Source of the DNA: Pyxicephalus adspersus
Taxonomy: Eukaryota > Chordata > Amphibia > Anura > Pyxicephalidae
Length of the DNA: 64,000 nucleotides
Direction of reading: 5' to 3'
Assembly: GCF_032062135.1 (NCBI RefSeq)
Contig: NC_092861.1
Span: 124,469,907-124,533,906, forward strand
Shown here: in pieces, positions 23,849 through 35,300 of the stretch
Numbering within the stretch: the stretch's first letter is position 1
Layout: every line of letters starts with the position of its first letter
Translations under genes and position numbers: made by a program
The notes under the pieces: generated by a model
Seen by the model: only the letters and a program-made list of their open reading frames with translations
Told to the model about the DNA's origin: nothing
Database searches by the model: none

Positions 23849-25119
23849 AGGATATCTCATAGTTTTAGGAAAATCATGTTTTCTCCTTCCCCTTCTGTAC
23901 CTGAATAAAAAGCTATAAATTCTGTGCAGGAATTCTCTACAGCCAGCTAATATTTAATAGAAATTCCTGTCTTTCCTTATCTTTTCGGCCATGTTGACAC
24001 CTCTGAATTCCTTCACATGATGCAGTAGCAGTGCAGAACATCACAAGCCTTGCACTCCAAAAAAGCAACAAACAGGATTTGTTTCTTTAAATCTCTGCAC
24101 TAAAATGTAAAACTATAAGGGTAGGGGTAGCTCTAAGGAAATCCTCAACCTGGGACTACACAACAATGAAATTTTAATTGTATTGAGAGATTTACCTCTT
24201 TGTTTACCATCATTTTATTAACAGCATATTGATTTTGGGTTGCTTAAAATGGCTAGATTGCAGCTGTAGCTTACAGATTGATATAAACTGAAGTTTATAC
24301 ACCTCCTGTGTCTGAAGGATAGCATTAGTATCCCATTATGCTTCATTTGTCTTTTATTTGAAATTAGGCAACCCTTGGTGCAATAAAAAGGTTATTTAGT
24401 GCTATATTCCCTAATGGAAACCAGTTAAAATAAAATATGGACGGTGCCATTGCTAAGGTATTTAAGTACATGCCCCAGGGCTGTAATCCTTGTCTTTAGC
24501 TTCATGACAAAGGAAGACACTGATCTCGGGTCATCATGCAGCCATTGAGGTGTCATGACACCTGATATTCACATACTTGTTCCGGGTCAATCATTATCCA
24601 GGCACAAAGAAAGGAGGAACATAAAGAGAGGACAAAACTGTGAGATTTGACATTTTGCAAAAGGATGTATTGAGCTTCAGATAGCTTCTGTGGGTTATGG
24701 AAGCCCCTTTTATCTACCCCAGACACTGCACACTTCAGATTGTGATACCTTTCAGGGTATGCACACTTCAGATTGCTTCTGTGAGGTATGGAAGCCCCTT
24801 TTAAGTATCCTAGACTTGTCTTTATGCCAAAGTACACTAACCCCAATGGCAACCTTGTTTATGAACACAGACATGTGATTGCCATGCTCATACATTAGGC
24901 TGGGTGCTTACTGTTGTGTTGGTGATTGTGAATTAAGCCATGTGCCATGTTAAAGTAGCCCATTCAAATAGGCTATCTAACATAAAAAAAAGATACATAC
25001 ACTGTTAGGATATGTGTTGGGGTAAGATGAAGTGCATGTAGGTTGCCAAAGTTCATTTGGAGAACTGCATTACACTCGTGTGCAATACAGTACAAATGTG
25101 CAAAGAACACATTCCCATG
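23849..25119. other. Unannotated intergenic sequence
   Basis: It contains the local duplication at 24673-24830. The last 150-200 bp may be the worn 5' part of the adjacent Tc1 relic, but no terminus was visible. Confidence 0.5.
24673..24830. repeat. Local tandem duplication, 91-bp period
   Basis: GCTTCTGTGGGTTATGGAAG (from 24684) and GCTTCTGTGAGGTATGGAAG (from 24775) each continue CCCCTTTTA...TAGAC/CAGAC. CACTTCAGATT also recurs at about 24731 and 24766. Confidence 0.75.
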
Positions 25120-25711
25120 AAGAACAATGGTGGCAGTACCATGCATTGAGGTTGCTTTTCATTAGCTGGAACCAGGGCTTTAGTCAAGGTGGAGCTGTTC
25201 CAAATATCAGTCACTTTTGGCCCAAAATCTTCAGGGGTCTGCTAGAAAGCTGAAAAGGATTTCACTTTTCAGCACAATAATGCCCCAAGCATACATCAAA
25301 ATAAAAAAAGAACGGCTTCAGCAGAAGAAAATTAAAGTTTGGAATAGTCCAGCCAAAGCCCAGACCTAAATCCAATAGAAAATCTGTGAGGTGACCTGAA
25401 GAGTGCTGTGTACAAGTGATGGCCTTGCAATCTAACAGTTTTGTAACGCTTTTACAAGAGTGGACAAATATTGGCAAGATGTGCCATGCAGATACACTGC
25501 TACCCAAGTAGACTGAATGCTGTATTTAAATCAAAAAGCAAGTTTTAGGGTATGCACACTTATGCAACCGGCTTATCGGACATTTTTGAATTATACAAGT
25601 CTTAGGTTATAATAAAGGTAAGCTTTGAAATGATTTATTGGGGTCTTGTTTATTACAGCTCATAAACCTGGCATTTTAACAGCAGCGTACACATTTTATA
25701 TCCACTGTATA
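25120..25711 (+). pseudogene. Tc1/mariner transposase relic
   Basis: Read on + with frameshifts and stops, fragments look like a Tc1-type transposase: KNNGGSTMH*GCFSLAGT (the * was TGG), FQHNNAPSIHQNK, and SSQSPDLNPIENL*GDLKSA, the last resembling the PSQSPDLNPIE-LW-DLK signature around the catalytic region. Downstream, GGTATGCACACTTATGCAAC and the end TTTTATATCCACTGTAT fit a Tc1-family right terminus. The left terminus was not found, so the copy is truncated. An 81-codon frame on the other strand is a shadow. Confidence 0.8.
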
Positions 25712-26020
25712 TAGCCAAAAACACCTTTTACTTATACATTGATCATGTGACCAACTGGGGTGACCTGGAGACTTCCCATTTGCTGTCTGTTGCTGGGGTC
25801 TTCACAAATTCTGGAAGATTCCACATGTGAAATCATCATAGCAACTACAGATTGCCTGTCTTCACCAGCAGAAGAGGCGCTGTGCAGCGTCGTGTAGGGG
25901 CAGAGTTTTATTTGAAGTTTGAAAATGGGTGAGTTGACCTATCTTGTATCCAAAGCCAATTGTTTTTTGTTCAGTTTTGGATGGGGGTAGTGAGAGGTCA
26001 GAACCCCTTACAGCAATGTT

Positions 26021-26258
26021 TCCAAACCAGGGTTCCTGCAGAGGTTGTTAGGGGATCCTTCAGCAATGAGAAATCTGGGCCTCTCAGGTCAGTGTGAGTG
26101 ACACCAATGATCCTTTTGGTTATCTGTAGGGATGACATTCTTCCTACTGACCATCACACTATTATACCAGGAGCTGTGGATATAGTAATATAGAACGGGT
26201 TCCCTTAAGACCTGAAAGGTATTTCAGGGTTCCTCCAAGTTAAAAAGGTCCAGAAACA
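26021..26258. repeat. Probable dispersed repeat (GGGTTCCT ends)
   Basis: CCAGGGTTCCTGCAGAGGTT at the left and TTTCAGGGTTCCTCCAAGTT at the right, with ACCAATGATCCTTTTGGTTA between. I recall a similar interspersed repeat in frog DNA, but there is no second clear copy in this window, so the call is tentative. Confidence 0.35.
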
Positions 26259-26261
26259 ATA

Positions 26262-26477
26262 GGCCTGATGTATTAAAGCTCTCCAAGGCCGAGAGAATAC
26301 ATTTTCTTCAGTGAACCTGGGTGATCCGGCAAACCTAGATTGAATCTGGTTCAAGATTAAAAACATTGCTAATAAATAGCAAATGACTTTTAAGAAATCC
26401 ATTCCAGGTTAGCTGGATCCCTCAGCTTTACTGATGAAAGTTTATCCTCTCCAGCGAGCATTAATAAATCAGGGCCC
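26262..26477. mobile_element. Palindromic 220-bp MITE (copy 2)
   Basis: GGCCTGATGTATTAAAGCTC at the left and TTAATAAATCAGGGCCC at the right, with CCTGGGTGATCCGGCAAACC and the matching inverted right half. It lies about 1.9 kb upstream of the predicted EHBP1 promoter. Confidence 0.88.
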
Positions 26478-26527
26478 TTGTCTTACAGGGAAATTCACAA
26501 TGTCCAGGTGACCTTTGTTACTGGGAC

Positions 26528-27073
26528 TTAAAGAGGAACTAAAATGAAAAATGCCAAAAAAAAAAATACAATTACCTTTAATCCCGCAGGGCAGTCCGAT
26601 CCATCCGGGGGTGTCCTGCATCGGGTCCTGAATCGTTCCGGCATACGTCTGCGAGCCGGCGCTCTGGGCGCCGCCATCTTTGTCTCTTCTTCCTACGTCA
26701 CCCAACCCAGCCACGAGATCGGGTGATGTAGGTTGGAAAAAAAATTGCCGATCTCGCATGTGTGAGATCGGCAATTTTTTTTTCTTTATGCAAAAAGGCT
26801 CCTTCTGCCCATGCCCAAGATGCTCAGCCATGTATAGAAGGAGCACCTAAGAGCCTCCCGGAAGTGTGACCTTGGGAACCCGGGAGGCCTTAACCCTCCT
26901 TTTCATCCTTGATCGCCAGGGGGAGATTAAGGGGTGGGGGTGCACCCCTTTCTTTTTTAAAAAAAAAAAAGGGTGTTGCACCTAAAAAACAAACAACAGA
27001 ATTTTTACTTTACATAAAAGAGTTGTCTACCCTTTTATGTAAAGTGAAATTTCTGAGTTTAGGTACGCTTTAA
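26528..27073. mobile_element. TTAA-flanked MITE, family B (copy 2)
   Basis: TTAAAGAGGAACTAAAATG at the left and GAGTTTAGGTACGCTTTAA at the right. It shares with copy 1 the segments ATTACCTTTAATCCCGCAGG, CTACGTCACCC, GGGTGATGTAGG and GAGTTGTCTACCCTTTTATG. At 546 bp it is the longest copy. It contains a strong hairpin (separate entry). Confidence 0.85.
26737..26782. repeat. Perfect 19-bp hairpin inside family B MITE
   Basis: AAAAAAAATTGCCGATCTC (26737-26755) and its exact reverse complement (26764-26782) are separated by an 8-nt loop. It could be a foldback remnant of the element, or a substrate for small-RNA processing if transcribed. No evidence of expression. Confidence 0.9.
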
Positions 27074-27300
27074 GTAATATAAGGAACATTTTGCTTTGTC
27101 CCCTGAACAAGAATATAGCGGAGATCCCCCAGTTGGGACACTTCTAGTGACAACTTTCTATGGCAGGGCTACTTTCTGTTGTGTCAGTGAATTAGTGTAA
27201 TGATATCAGCTAAGAGATTGCACTCCAGTGTCTGTACATGGGTGGAATGAAATATCGCCAGAACAGCATTATAAGAGGGCAGGGCATATCCTTTGACCTC

Positions 27301-27416
27301 TTTGTAGAAGCAGTGGTCTCTCTCCATAGGTCCTGCAGTCGTGCCTATCACTCCCTGCTGATTAATGAGTGTTATCTCTGATTTGACCTCTGCAGAGAGA
27401 CCACTGCTTCTACAAA
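27301..27416. repeat. 23-bp perfect inverted repeat
   Basis: TTTGTAGAAGCAGTGGTCTC (27301-27320, continuing TCT) and its exact complement (27394-27416) flank a 70-bp spacer. Both sides are preceded by TTGACCTCT, so the region also contains a short direct repeat. Origin unknown; possibly a rearranged MITE. Confidence 0.85.
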
Positions 27417-27573
27417 ACAGCAAGTGACCGGCTTCCACAAGAAAGCAGAGGACCGGCTTTTCTTCTCAGGATGTTAGCTTTCCACGCCATTTATTTTAAG
27501 CACCTGGAATGTTAAGGGTTTCTCTCCGAGCTGCAAGATAAGATGTTGTATGAGTGGATTGAGGGATATGAAA

Positions 27574-27876
27574 TTAAAGTGGAATAAAGTTTGTATGATC
27601 AGGAAGGTCATTAAGGCAGAAAGATACAGGTGATGTCCACCTGCAATAATGCGTCTTCCCCGCCTGATCGCTAGAGGTTTCTGGCAAAAAGCTGAGTTGC
27701 GCATGTGCAGCGTCAGATTTGGTTACCAGGGAAACCCGGCATTCGTGTGCCGGGATGAATAAACATGCAGGAATTGGGTCATCTAGATATGGCCAATAAA
27801 AATGGCTGAAGATAAATCAGAAGTGGAAAAAGCAAGATGGCGGCGCCTGGGTTGCCTGGGTTTAGTTCCACTTTAA
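27574..27876. mobile_element. TTAA-flanked MITE, family C-like (copy 3)
   Basis: Clean ends: TTAAAGTGGAATAAAGTT and GGGTTTAGTTCCACTTTAA, both with TTAA. The interior is comparatively GC/CpG-rich (GCGCATGTGCAGCGTC, AGATGGCGGCGCC). It ends about 260 bp upstream of the predicted EHBP1 promoter block, close enough to supply regulatory sequence (inference). Confidence 0.85.
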
Positions 27877-28139
27877 TATTCCAGAGAACTGTTAATGTGC
27901 TGAGGATCACAGCATGTTGTCCTCCCCATGGGACTGGCCAGGCAGACAATGGGAAATGTTCTCCCAAAATGGGTTGTAGTAGGCTACTTTGCTGAACCAA
28001 AAGTCACAGCAGACCTTACGAACAGAAGAAAAAGCTATTCCCACATCCCAGCAGTAGGAAGGTGACCGGAGTCCCCGCACTAATAACAGGCCTGGCAGGG
28101 TGCAGTCTTCACACAAGCTCCCAGGGCAGTATATGATTC

Positions 28140-28340
28140 GATAATTGACAGTTCAGGTATCCAATCAGTAGCTTCTATACCATAAACAACGTCTTGTCAC
28201 TTTGCCCGTCACCCAATCACCTTCTCTCCCTGAGAAGGCGGTCACCTTTCCTGACTGTCGGGCAGCTCCATAGAAGAGCCATTTAAAGCTCCGACTAGCC
28301 CCGCCCTATTATACCTGGGCGTTCATTCGTCCGTATGTTT
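28140..28340 (+). promoter_or_regulatory. EHBP1: Putative EHBP1 core promoter
   Basis: CCAAT motifs lie at 28161 (CCAATCAG), 28213 (CCAATCAC) and, slightly downstream, 28358 (CCAATAGG). A GC box (GCCCCGCCC) is at 28298-28306, directly followed by an AT-rich TATTATA. CpG density rises from here through about 28500 compared with the flanks. Clustered NF-Y-type CCAAT boxes plus an Sp1-type box are typical of housekeeping vertebrate promoters. Placement just upstream of the donor at 28622 supports the call. The exact start site is unknown. Confidence 0.55.
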
Positions 28341-28621
28341 ACAGGCAGGACAACTATCCAATAGGCGCCCGGTATCCATGCTGCTGGATGCCCAATGTGG
28401 AAAGCGGCAGTGGTAGTGGCGGTGGAGCGGGCTCTGGCTCGTAGGGAGGGTTTTAGCACCGAGGATTGTGCTGGAGTGCAGGGCCGGGGGGGCTGCACCT
28501 TTCTGTCTGCATACTAAATATCCCTGGCCTGGAAAGGGGATCCTGGGAGCTGTGTCCAGGCTGCTAATCCAGGGCATGGGGGATCCACAGGGTTTAAATG
28601 CCCCAGTGTGACCAGGAGGAG
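28340..28621 (+). other. EHBP1: Likely non-coding first exon of EHBP1
   Basis: This GC-richer stretch ends in CAGGAGGAG followed by GTAAGC, a good 5' splice site with GT at 28622. It lies 837 bp upstream of the exon-2 acceptor on the same strand. EHBP1 genes known from other vertebrates have non-coding 5' exon sequence, which fits. The 5' boundary is a guess, because no transcription start can be fixed from sequence. Short open frames on the opposite strand here have no recognisable product. Confidence 0.6.
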
Positions 28622-29458
28622 GTAAGCTGCACTGATCTGTGTTGTTCTGATGATCCCTGGAATGATTTTACCAGTGTTCTGCCATTGTACCTCTTTATTT
28701 CTAGATAAATCTTCCTCCTCTATGGCTTTACTCCATTGCAGTGATCCCCACATGTGGCTCCCAGCTATCTGGGGCTCCAGGCACTTTGTGCAATATGCAT
28801 GGATAAATATTGCTTGATTTCTACATAAATCACACAATGAAGTTTATTTTGTAGTGCTATATGGGTTATTATATGGGTTATTGTCATGTTGCAGGTGGTT
28901 TGGGCACTATGAGAGATTGGGGATCCCTGCTGTCCTGTGGGCAGATTAGGGGTTAATGGTGAGCTAATGACAGCTTGTAGTGACAGGAGGAGGGGCGGCG
29001 AGGGACTTGGGAATCATAGGCATGGCCAGTGTTTTGGGTGTACTTCCATTATCTTCCCTGTCCTGATGTCAGATGCTTGGCACAAGGCTATAATTGCCTA
29101 AGGTATAATTATGGTGGGGGAGAGATGATCTATAATACAAATGATGTGTTTTAGGCCAGTGTTGAATCACTTTCCCTGTTCTGTGTCAATGGGAGTAAGG
29201 GGTGGGTCAGACATCGCCAACACCACCATTACCTTTTACCCATACACATGACTTGTGTGTGTTGCAAGAAGGTGTGCTGATCATATCTCTGGGGCTATTC
29301 GTCTCCATACTATGCAGGCATTCCATAGACTTTCATGTTAGTATGTCTGACTGTAACCTACATAGGGATTGCTCCCAGCTTTGCTTAGGAATAAATTGTT
29401 CCATGATGTCAAATATTAACTGCTTTCTCTCTTCTGCTTCCTCCTTTGTCTGTACCAG
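28622..29458 (+). other. EHBP1: EHBP1 intron 1 (predicted)
   Basis: This 837-bp intron is bounded by GTAAGC at the 5' end and a pyrimidine tract plus CAG at the 3' end. No repeat or open frame worth reporting was recognised inside it. The prediction depends on the two splice-site calls. Confidence 0.6.
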
Positions 29459-29728
29459 TCTAGCTCTACGGATTCCACGTCATTTCGCCTGGGAGGAGGA
29501 TTGACTTTCCATGCACTGGGGACTTCCTTTCCTTCAGCCATGCAGGAGTCTCCTGAGCTGGCTGTCTGCTTTCTAAAGTGGGATCTGCTGCTGATGTCTC
29601 TCATGAGAGCTGCAGGACAACAGCCTACGTTTGGCAACCTCTGCCCTGCTATGCCCACCACCTTGTAAGGCTGCTCAGAATAATACAGACAAGACGCCTT
29701 TTTCCCCTTTAACTCCGCTGCTTTGATC
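29459..29728 (+). other. EHBP1: EHBP1 exon 2, 5' UTR part
   Basis: A splice acceptor is visible: a pyrimidine-rich run at about 29422-29450 followed by TGTACCAG ending at 29458. The exon then continues open to the ATG at 29729. The UTR contains several upstream ATGs (for example near 29509, 29539, 29602 and 29648), so leaky scanning or translational damping is possible. The acceptor position is inferred from consensus only, without transcript evidence. Confidence 0.7.
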
Positions 29729-29832
29729 ATGGCTTCAGTATGGAAGAGGCTGCAGCGTGTGGGCAAACATGCCTCCAAGTTTCAGTTTGTGGCATCTTAC
29801 CAGGAGCTGATGGTGGAATGCACTAAGAAATG
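29729..29832 (+). CDS. EHBP1: EHBP1 first coding exon (partial CDS)
   Basis: The frame opens with MASVWKRLQRVGKHASKFQF and runs 34 codons, ending ...ELMVECTKKW with the Trp codon split TG|G at a GT donor (GTCAGT from 29833), so the exon ends in phase 2. I recognise this as the N-terminus of EH domain-binding protein 1; the paralogue EHBP1L1 starts MTSVWKRLQRVGKR and differs at several of these positions. Known family biology: EHBP1 is a cytosolic adaptor linking EHD proteins and Rab8/Rab10-type GTPases to actin in endocytosis and tubular recycling; it has an N-terminal C2-like domain, a central CH domain and a C-terminal bMERB coiled coil. This exon supplies only the start of the C2-like domain. 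The ATG has A at -3 and G at +4, a strong initiation context. No frameshift or stop is seen. The next coding exon, expected to begin near QPDKLVVVW, was not found in the window. Confidence 0.95.
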
Positions 29833-29860
29833 GTCAGTGACCTCCGAGTAACATTTGTAT

Positions 29861-31911
29861 TTGCATAGCTGTCTGTAAACACACACTAGCTAGCCAGAAA
29901 TTACAAGCTGTGTAGGGAAGAACAGAAAATTCCTACCCCAATGAGCTGTCAGTTATTCCCACTTCACACTTTTAATTATTCATCCATGGGATATGTTACA
30001 TTGTTGTTCGATACCTTATAGCACAGCAGAATTTGTGTCTGCTTCCATTTTCTATCCAATAATACCCAACAAATGAATGAATCTGGTGCACAATATAAGA
30101 TATTGAAAGAGCTAAGCATGAACTGATGATCAGTAACCAAAGCGATCAATCGGATTTCAGTCTGCTACAGATCAGTATAAGATAATGGTTGCTAAGGGTT
30201 ACTGTACTTCACATATTGCTCTTTACCCAATTTATAATAGGCTGAAATAAGGACAATATTAAGTACATGTGATATGGCCTTAAGTAGTTACCATACTTTA
30301 TTATGTTACTAATAACCGTATAGTTGTTTATGTATTATTTAAAAATATTATATCTTAAAAAAACAATATTTTTATGAAATTGGATTGTTTGGACAGATAC
30401 ATTGATTATGAAGTTTTGTACACTTGCTTGTGTATTATGTTTTTGTTTTTTTGGCCAATGTGGTGCTTGTGCAAAATGCTATGTTTATTTTTTTCTTTAT
30501 TTTTTACAACGCAATGGTAAGCACCTGAAATGGGGTGAGCATGCTGGTGTCACATTTATATTCAGAGCAGCGTTTTGGAGCTTTGTTTGTCATTGTCATG
30601 TAATGTATTGGAACCTATACAATATAAAATGGATAAAATACTCTCTAATATTTAGGCTATATGCTCTAAAACGCAGTCCTGGGATGAAAAATGATTTTGT
30701 ATTTCTTGGAAGTGATGATCTCTCTCTCTCTCTCTAGCAACATAATGCTCTCTTGGCCCCAAGACTTTGCTCCATTCAGCCCCCGGAAGTAAGGAAATAC
30801 TTTGCACTCTCGTCTTTCTAGTTGGACCTTACACAAGGCTAAGGACCTTCTCTCTTCCCCTATATGACCGTCCTGGCCTTATATCCAAGCACCAGAGCTG
30901 TCATACGAGTTGGAAGAAGTATGTCCCTCGATATGTGGAAGTACCAGGTGTTCTCATTGGTGCAGTGGGATAGTGAAGGGAAGATGGAAGTAGGTTAACC
31001 TGTTGCTATCTCCTGCATAGACAATGCACAGGTTTACAGTTTGCTTTAACTCACCATAATGTTTCTGGTTATACCTTCTTGAATGCCAGCAGCACAGATT
31101 GTGATATGCAGTTCAATAATAAAAGTTCACATCACCATGATGCAGCTGAATAGAACACAAACTGATGTCATTCAGATGGATGAATAATCATGTCGGAGAC
31201 GAAAGCTTAGTGTGCCAGATTTAGACCCTGCAGGAAAGGCTTTTTTCAATTCTATGGTGAACTGGGCCATCAGAATCTAAGCAGATCAGCGAATAGTGCA
31301 CATCAGTGACTGCAAAATCTGATTTCCTGTTTCATGTTATAGAACTTCATATATGACAGGTCTTTTTAATGTAGAAGGGAATGTAGTCTGTAAGATTGCT
31401 TGGGAGGTAAGTGGCATATGCACTTATTTGCCCATCTATTTTATTTATGATTTCTAATGAAAGAAAATGAAATGTACACAATGGAGATAATTTTATTCTC
31501 TGAAAGAGGATATTGCAATTTGCATCTGCTTAAATTCTGCCTTCCCTGGCTTCTCCTTCCCTTCCAAACATGCTAACAAATCCTTATGGTTTTCATTCCA
31601 AATCTTATTTTAAACCAACATCTTTGGGTCTTTATGCCTCTCTATGCAATGCAGGCAGATAATGGGTGATGATGGGTGCTTTACACAGCATCCTGCCTCA
31701 GTACTAATACCAGGAGCCATCATCCCCCAAACAAGCAATGGACTGGATTTTGGTAGGAATTATACAAATATACAATAAAATATGACTTGGTGGAATGGGC
31801 ATTTCTAGGAATACTGTGTTTGCCTGCTGACATCCTTTGGTAACACCCACATATGATTCACCATGATTTGTAGATCTGAACATAAATGAATGAGAGGGTT
31901 GGGCCAGGACA
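29861..31911. other. Intron sequence without recognised elements
   Basis: Start of the large EHBP1 intron. A 111-codon frame (30402-30737) ends in the TC microsatellite and has no recognised homology. First introns often hold enhancers, but none can be named from sequence. Confidence 0.5.
30719..30735 (+). repeat. TC microsatellite
   Basis: An uninterrupted (TC)8 run inside the EHBP1 intron. Short and ordinary. Confidence 0.9.
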
Positions 31912-32209
31912 TTAAAGAGAAAGTAAAGCTAATCACCAAGAAGTTGTTAGCAGGCAGCTCTTTATTGCAGAAGGGATGGATTATGTATCCTCTGCAATAA
32001 AACCAACCTACCTTCCTATTCACAACCTCACTTTTAATGTACACTGAACTGTGTGTGTGTGTACAATTCGGTGTACAATCCCGGCATAGCTGGCTGTCAT
32101 GCACTGGATTTATGTCTATCAGGCTTGGCATTCAAGATTGCTGGGGGCCCGAACCTGGAAATGGATATGGGTGATGCATGCAGGAGAGCTGATTTTAGTT
32201 TCACTTTAA
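31912..32209. mobile_element. TTAA-flanked MITE, family C (copy 4)
   Basis: TTAAAGAGAAAGTAAAGCTA at the left and GATTTTAGTTTCACTTTAA at the right, with TTTATTGCAGAAGGGATGGA and ACTGAACTGTGTGTGTG inside. A further TTCAGCTTTAG at 32367-32374 may be a second nearby terminus. Confidence 0.8.
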
Positions 32210-32374
32210 GACTTTGGAGAAAGGGGCTCAATAATGTTAGATGTTCTCCAGCCAGGAAAGGAGCCTGGCTATATTTAAGTTTACTGCAGCTCTAATGCAC
32301 TCAACTTCTAATGCAACATAATCAGTGTAAGCAATTACAAAAGGCAATGAGGCTAAGACTAGAGTTCAGCTTTA

Positions 32375-35300
32375 GGTAATTTTCTAATGGAGTAGAAGCT
32401 TGGGAATTAACCATTGCAATTCATTACTTTAAATCATTTCAGTTGCTATATATAAAAGATGAGATTTAGCCAAACAATAAATACACAGTATATGTGAACA
32501 GCTTTATCTTTCAAAATATTTGTTATTGTAGGCTGTTTTGTAATTCAGACAAACTTATTAGAAAGATCAGCCAGATCCTTGACCTCATCTGCTGCAGTAG
32601 GAAGGGTAATTCTAGAACTTTCAAACACCTCCCAAGCTTTTTGATTGGACAATAAAGTTCCAGCAGCATTCTGACCTGGTCATCCTTCTCCTCCGGTCAG
32701 CCGGTTGCTTGTTAGCTCATGAATCCTGTGCAGAGGATTTTAAAATCTGCTACTTAACAAAGTTACATTAAACAAATACACTTTGATTATAATTATCATC
32801 TTGAAGGTTTAAAGAGACATGGGCAATTCTTGACCACTGACGATCTCAAATAGGAACTGCTTGACAAGTATTTCTGTGTTTTTAGCTACTTAGGTCATTA
32901 CAGGGCTATAAAGTTGAAACCAAACAAATCTTTCAATGCAGATCAATATCTGCCCAGTTTTTGAAGACCTTGTTTTACATCTGAGGGATGCTGACCATTC
33001 ATTCATAAGGCTCCATTAACTGGAACGTCTATCTGTAATCTGCTCACCTCAATTGACTCTGTAACGGACCGGTAGACTACTTGGCATTTTGCATGAAGCC
33101 ATTAGCTTTCAGTGGTGCATTGATCGCAAGGTATTGCCAGCAAAGTGCAGTGTTGTACAGAATTTTTAGAACATCTGAAATTGCCCTGCTACATTTTGGT
33201 TCCGGGATTGATTAGGTCTACTTTTAGCATTGTGGCTTTGTAATGGCAAGTTTGTCAGGTGTGGGCTGAAGAGGCCAGAAAAACTGTACTGATAGGGCTG
33301 CGTAGGCTGTCATTTTCTGTTGCAGGTAATAAAAATGTTGTAGTCTTCTTACTTGTTCCAGGTAGTCCCTTGGAAAATATTGAAGGGGTAAGATCAGCAT
33401 GAACGCTAGATTAGGGGCCTGTTTAAGAAGGAGAAATCTCCATATTTTCTCTTTCTTTCTCTGTTTGAAGTAGAAGTAGTCACCAAACTATTACCAGAGG
33501 TGCTTTATTTAGAACTGAGTCTTGCATGAAAGCAGAACCCAGCCTGCTATTTTTGTAAATAAAAATGGACCTTTCAGTAACTTTACATGTCCGCATGAAA
33601 ACATTTCTGACATGCTACAATATGCAGAAACAGTATACACATTAAATAAACAAACATTCTACCTGCTCTGAAATAACATGTATGCTGCAGACAGGATGGG
33701 GCACTTCAGCAGTCTCCTTTCTATAATGATAAGACTATGTCATTGTAACATTGTAGCAAGTTGAAATGTGCAGGACAGATCTGTTCCAGACATTTATGAA
33801 TACAGACAAAACTTCAGAAGACAGTGACCTCTCTGAGCTGATATATCAGTCCAGAAGGTATAGAGGGTACGCTAGGGGCTGCTTAAACAAAGATAGCGCC
33901 AAATTTCTAGGAATAAAAAAAGTAGGTATTGTCAAGGGGAGTACTGCAATATTTATAGGAGGTGAAATATACCTATTACGCTTTTATATTGCTTAACATC
34001 ATGGGCATACCTAGAAATCAGAACCTTGGATTGGCCCTGGCTTCTTCTTTGGTGGTCCTGTAGCCATTGACCTAGGACTGCCAAGTGTGATTCTAATGTC
34101 TCCCACTGGCTGAGCTTTCCTGCCCCAAGGATCAGTGCTTGCAGGCTACTGTCCCTGATTCTTCTCCTTCTGCCTGCTCTGTCTTATCACAATGGTAGGG
34201 TAGAAGGGCTAGAACAGATGCAAGGACAGCAGCTGTTGATGCAGACAGAGACACAAAGCAGCTAAGGGACACCTGACAGGTAAGGGTCACCTTGCCAGCC
34301 CTGTCCTCACCTGGCGGGACCCATCTCTAAACTGGCCTTCCTCCTGAGATGGACAATGGCCCTGCATTTACCATGCGAAAATCTGTTGCTAGGTCAGGCA
34401 AATTTGTAACAGATAAAAGGAAAGTTCTGATCCAGGCATTTTCCAATCGCTTATATATAAAATAATATAATTTGTATATGTCAAAATAGTGTGCATTACT
34501 GAAGAGAGATTCTATTCATGCTGAATTAATTGTATGACTCTGTCTTGAATAATTCTCTGCAGTATCTGGAGCTCTCCGCTTGATGCAGCTTTCTGCTGTA
34601 GAGTCACATATTTAAATAGAAGCCACATAAACCAGATTTTTCCTTTATCAGTTACTCAGCAGTGTGAATGTAAAAAGGAAGGGCTCCATCCTACCAGATG
34701 CGTGGTCATGAATTTTGGAGAGCAGACTAAACTACATGGTTCAAACCCGAGCATTGTGTGTAGTGCATTGCGAAAAGTCCTCCATGCTGCATTGTGGATA
34801 TTTGGCATTCAATTAGTCTTTCAGAAATGAAGGATGATGCCTCTAAAGTGCCTGACAACCTAGCATTAATATGTTCTTGTGTGGTTAATCTCCAAAAGGG
34901 ATTTCCACATTGTTGCATAATGTTCTAAAATATTGAGCTCTATCATCTCATATGACACAAGCAGTTTAAAGTGCATCTGGGTTTACTATTGAAAAAGCAG
35001 ACCTTACACCATTCATAGTGGGAAATATTTTATTTAGACCTTCATATAGCACTGCCACCTTTCACTGTGTTTTGGAGAATCTATAGTCATGTCAATAACT
35101 GTTTTTCAGAGGAGCTTGCAATTTAAAAGCCATACCCTCCCTCGTTTCTAAAAACTTGCATGTTTTGTGACATGTAAATAGTTGAATATTACCCTTCCAC
35201 TGTCCTGCTTCCCTATTTATTGTTTAGGTGACCCCCAGCCTCTGGAGATATTCACGTCACTCATCAGAAGAGTTTGCTTCTGTACTCTAAAATGCATTTA

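Noticed and set aside
28295..28837. Open frames of 67-107 codons on the - strand around the promoter
   Set aside because: They are antisense to the predicted first exon, short, proline/serine-rich and without family signature. GC-rich composition explains them.
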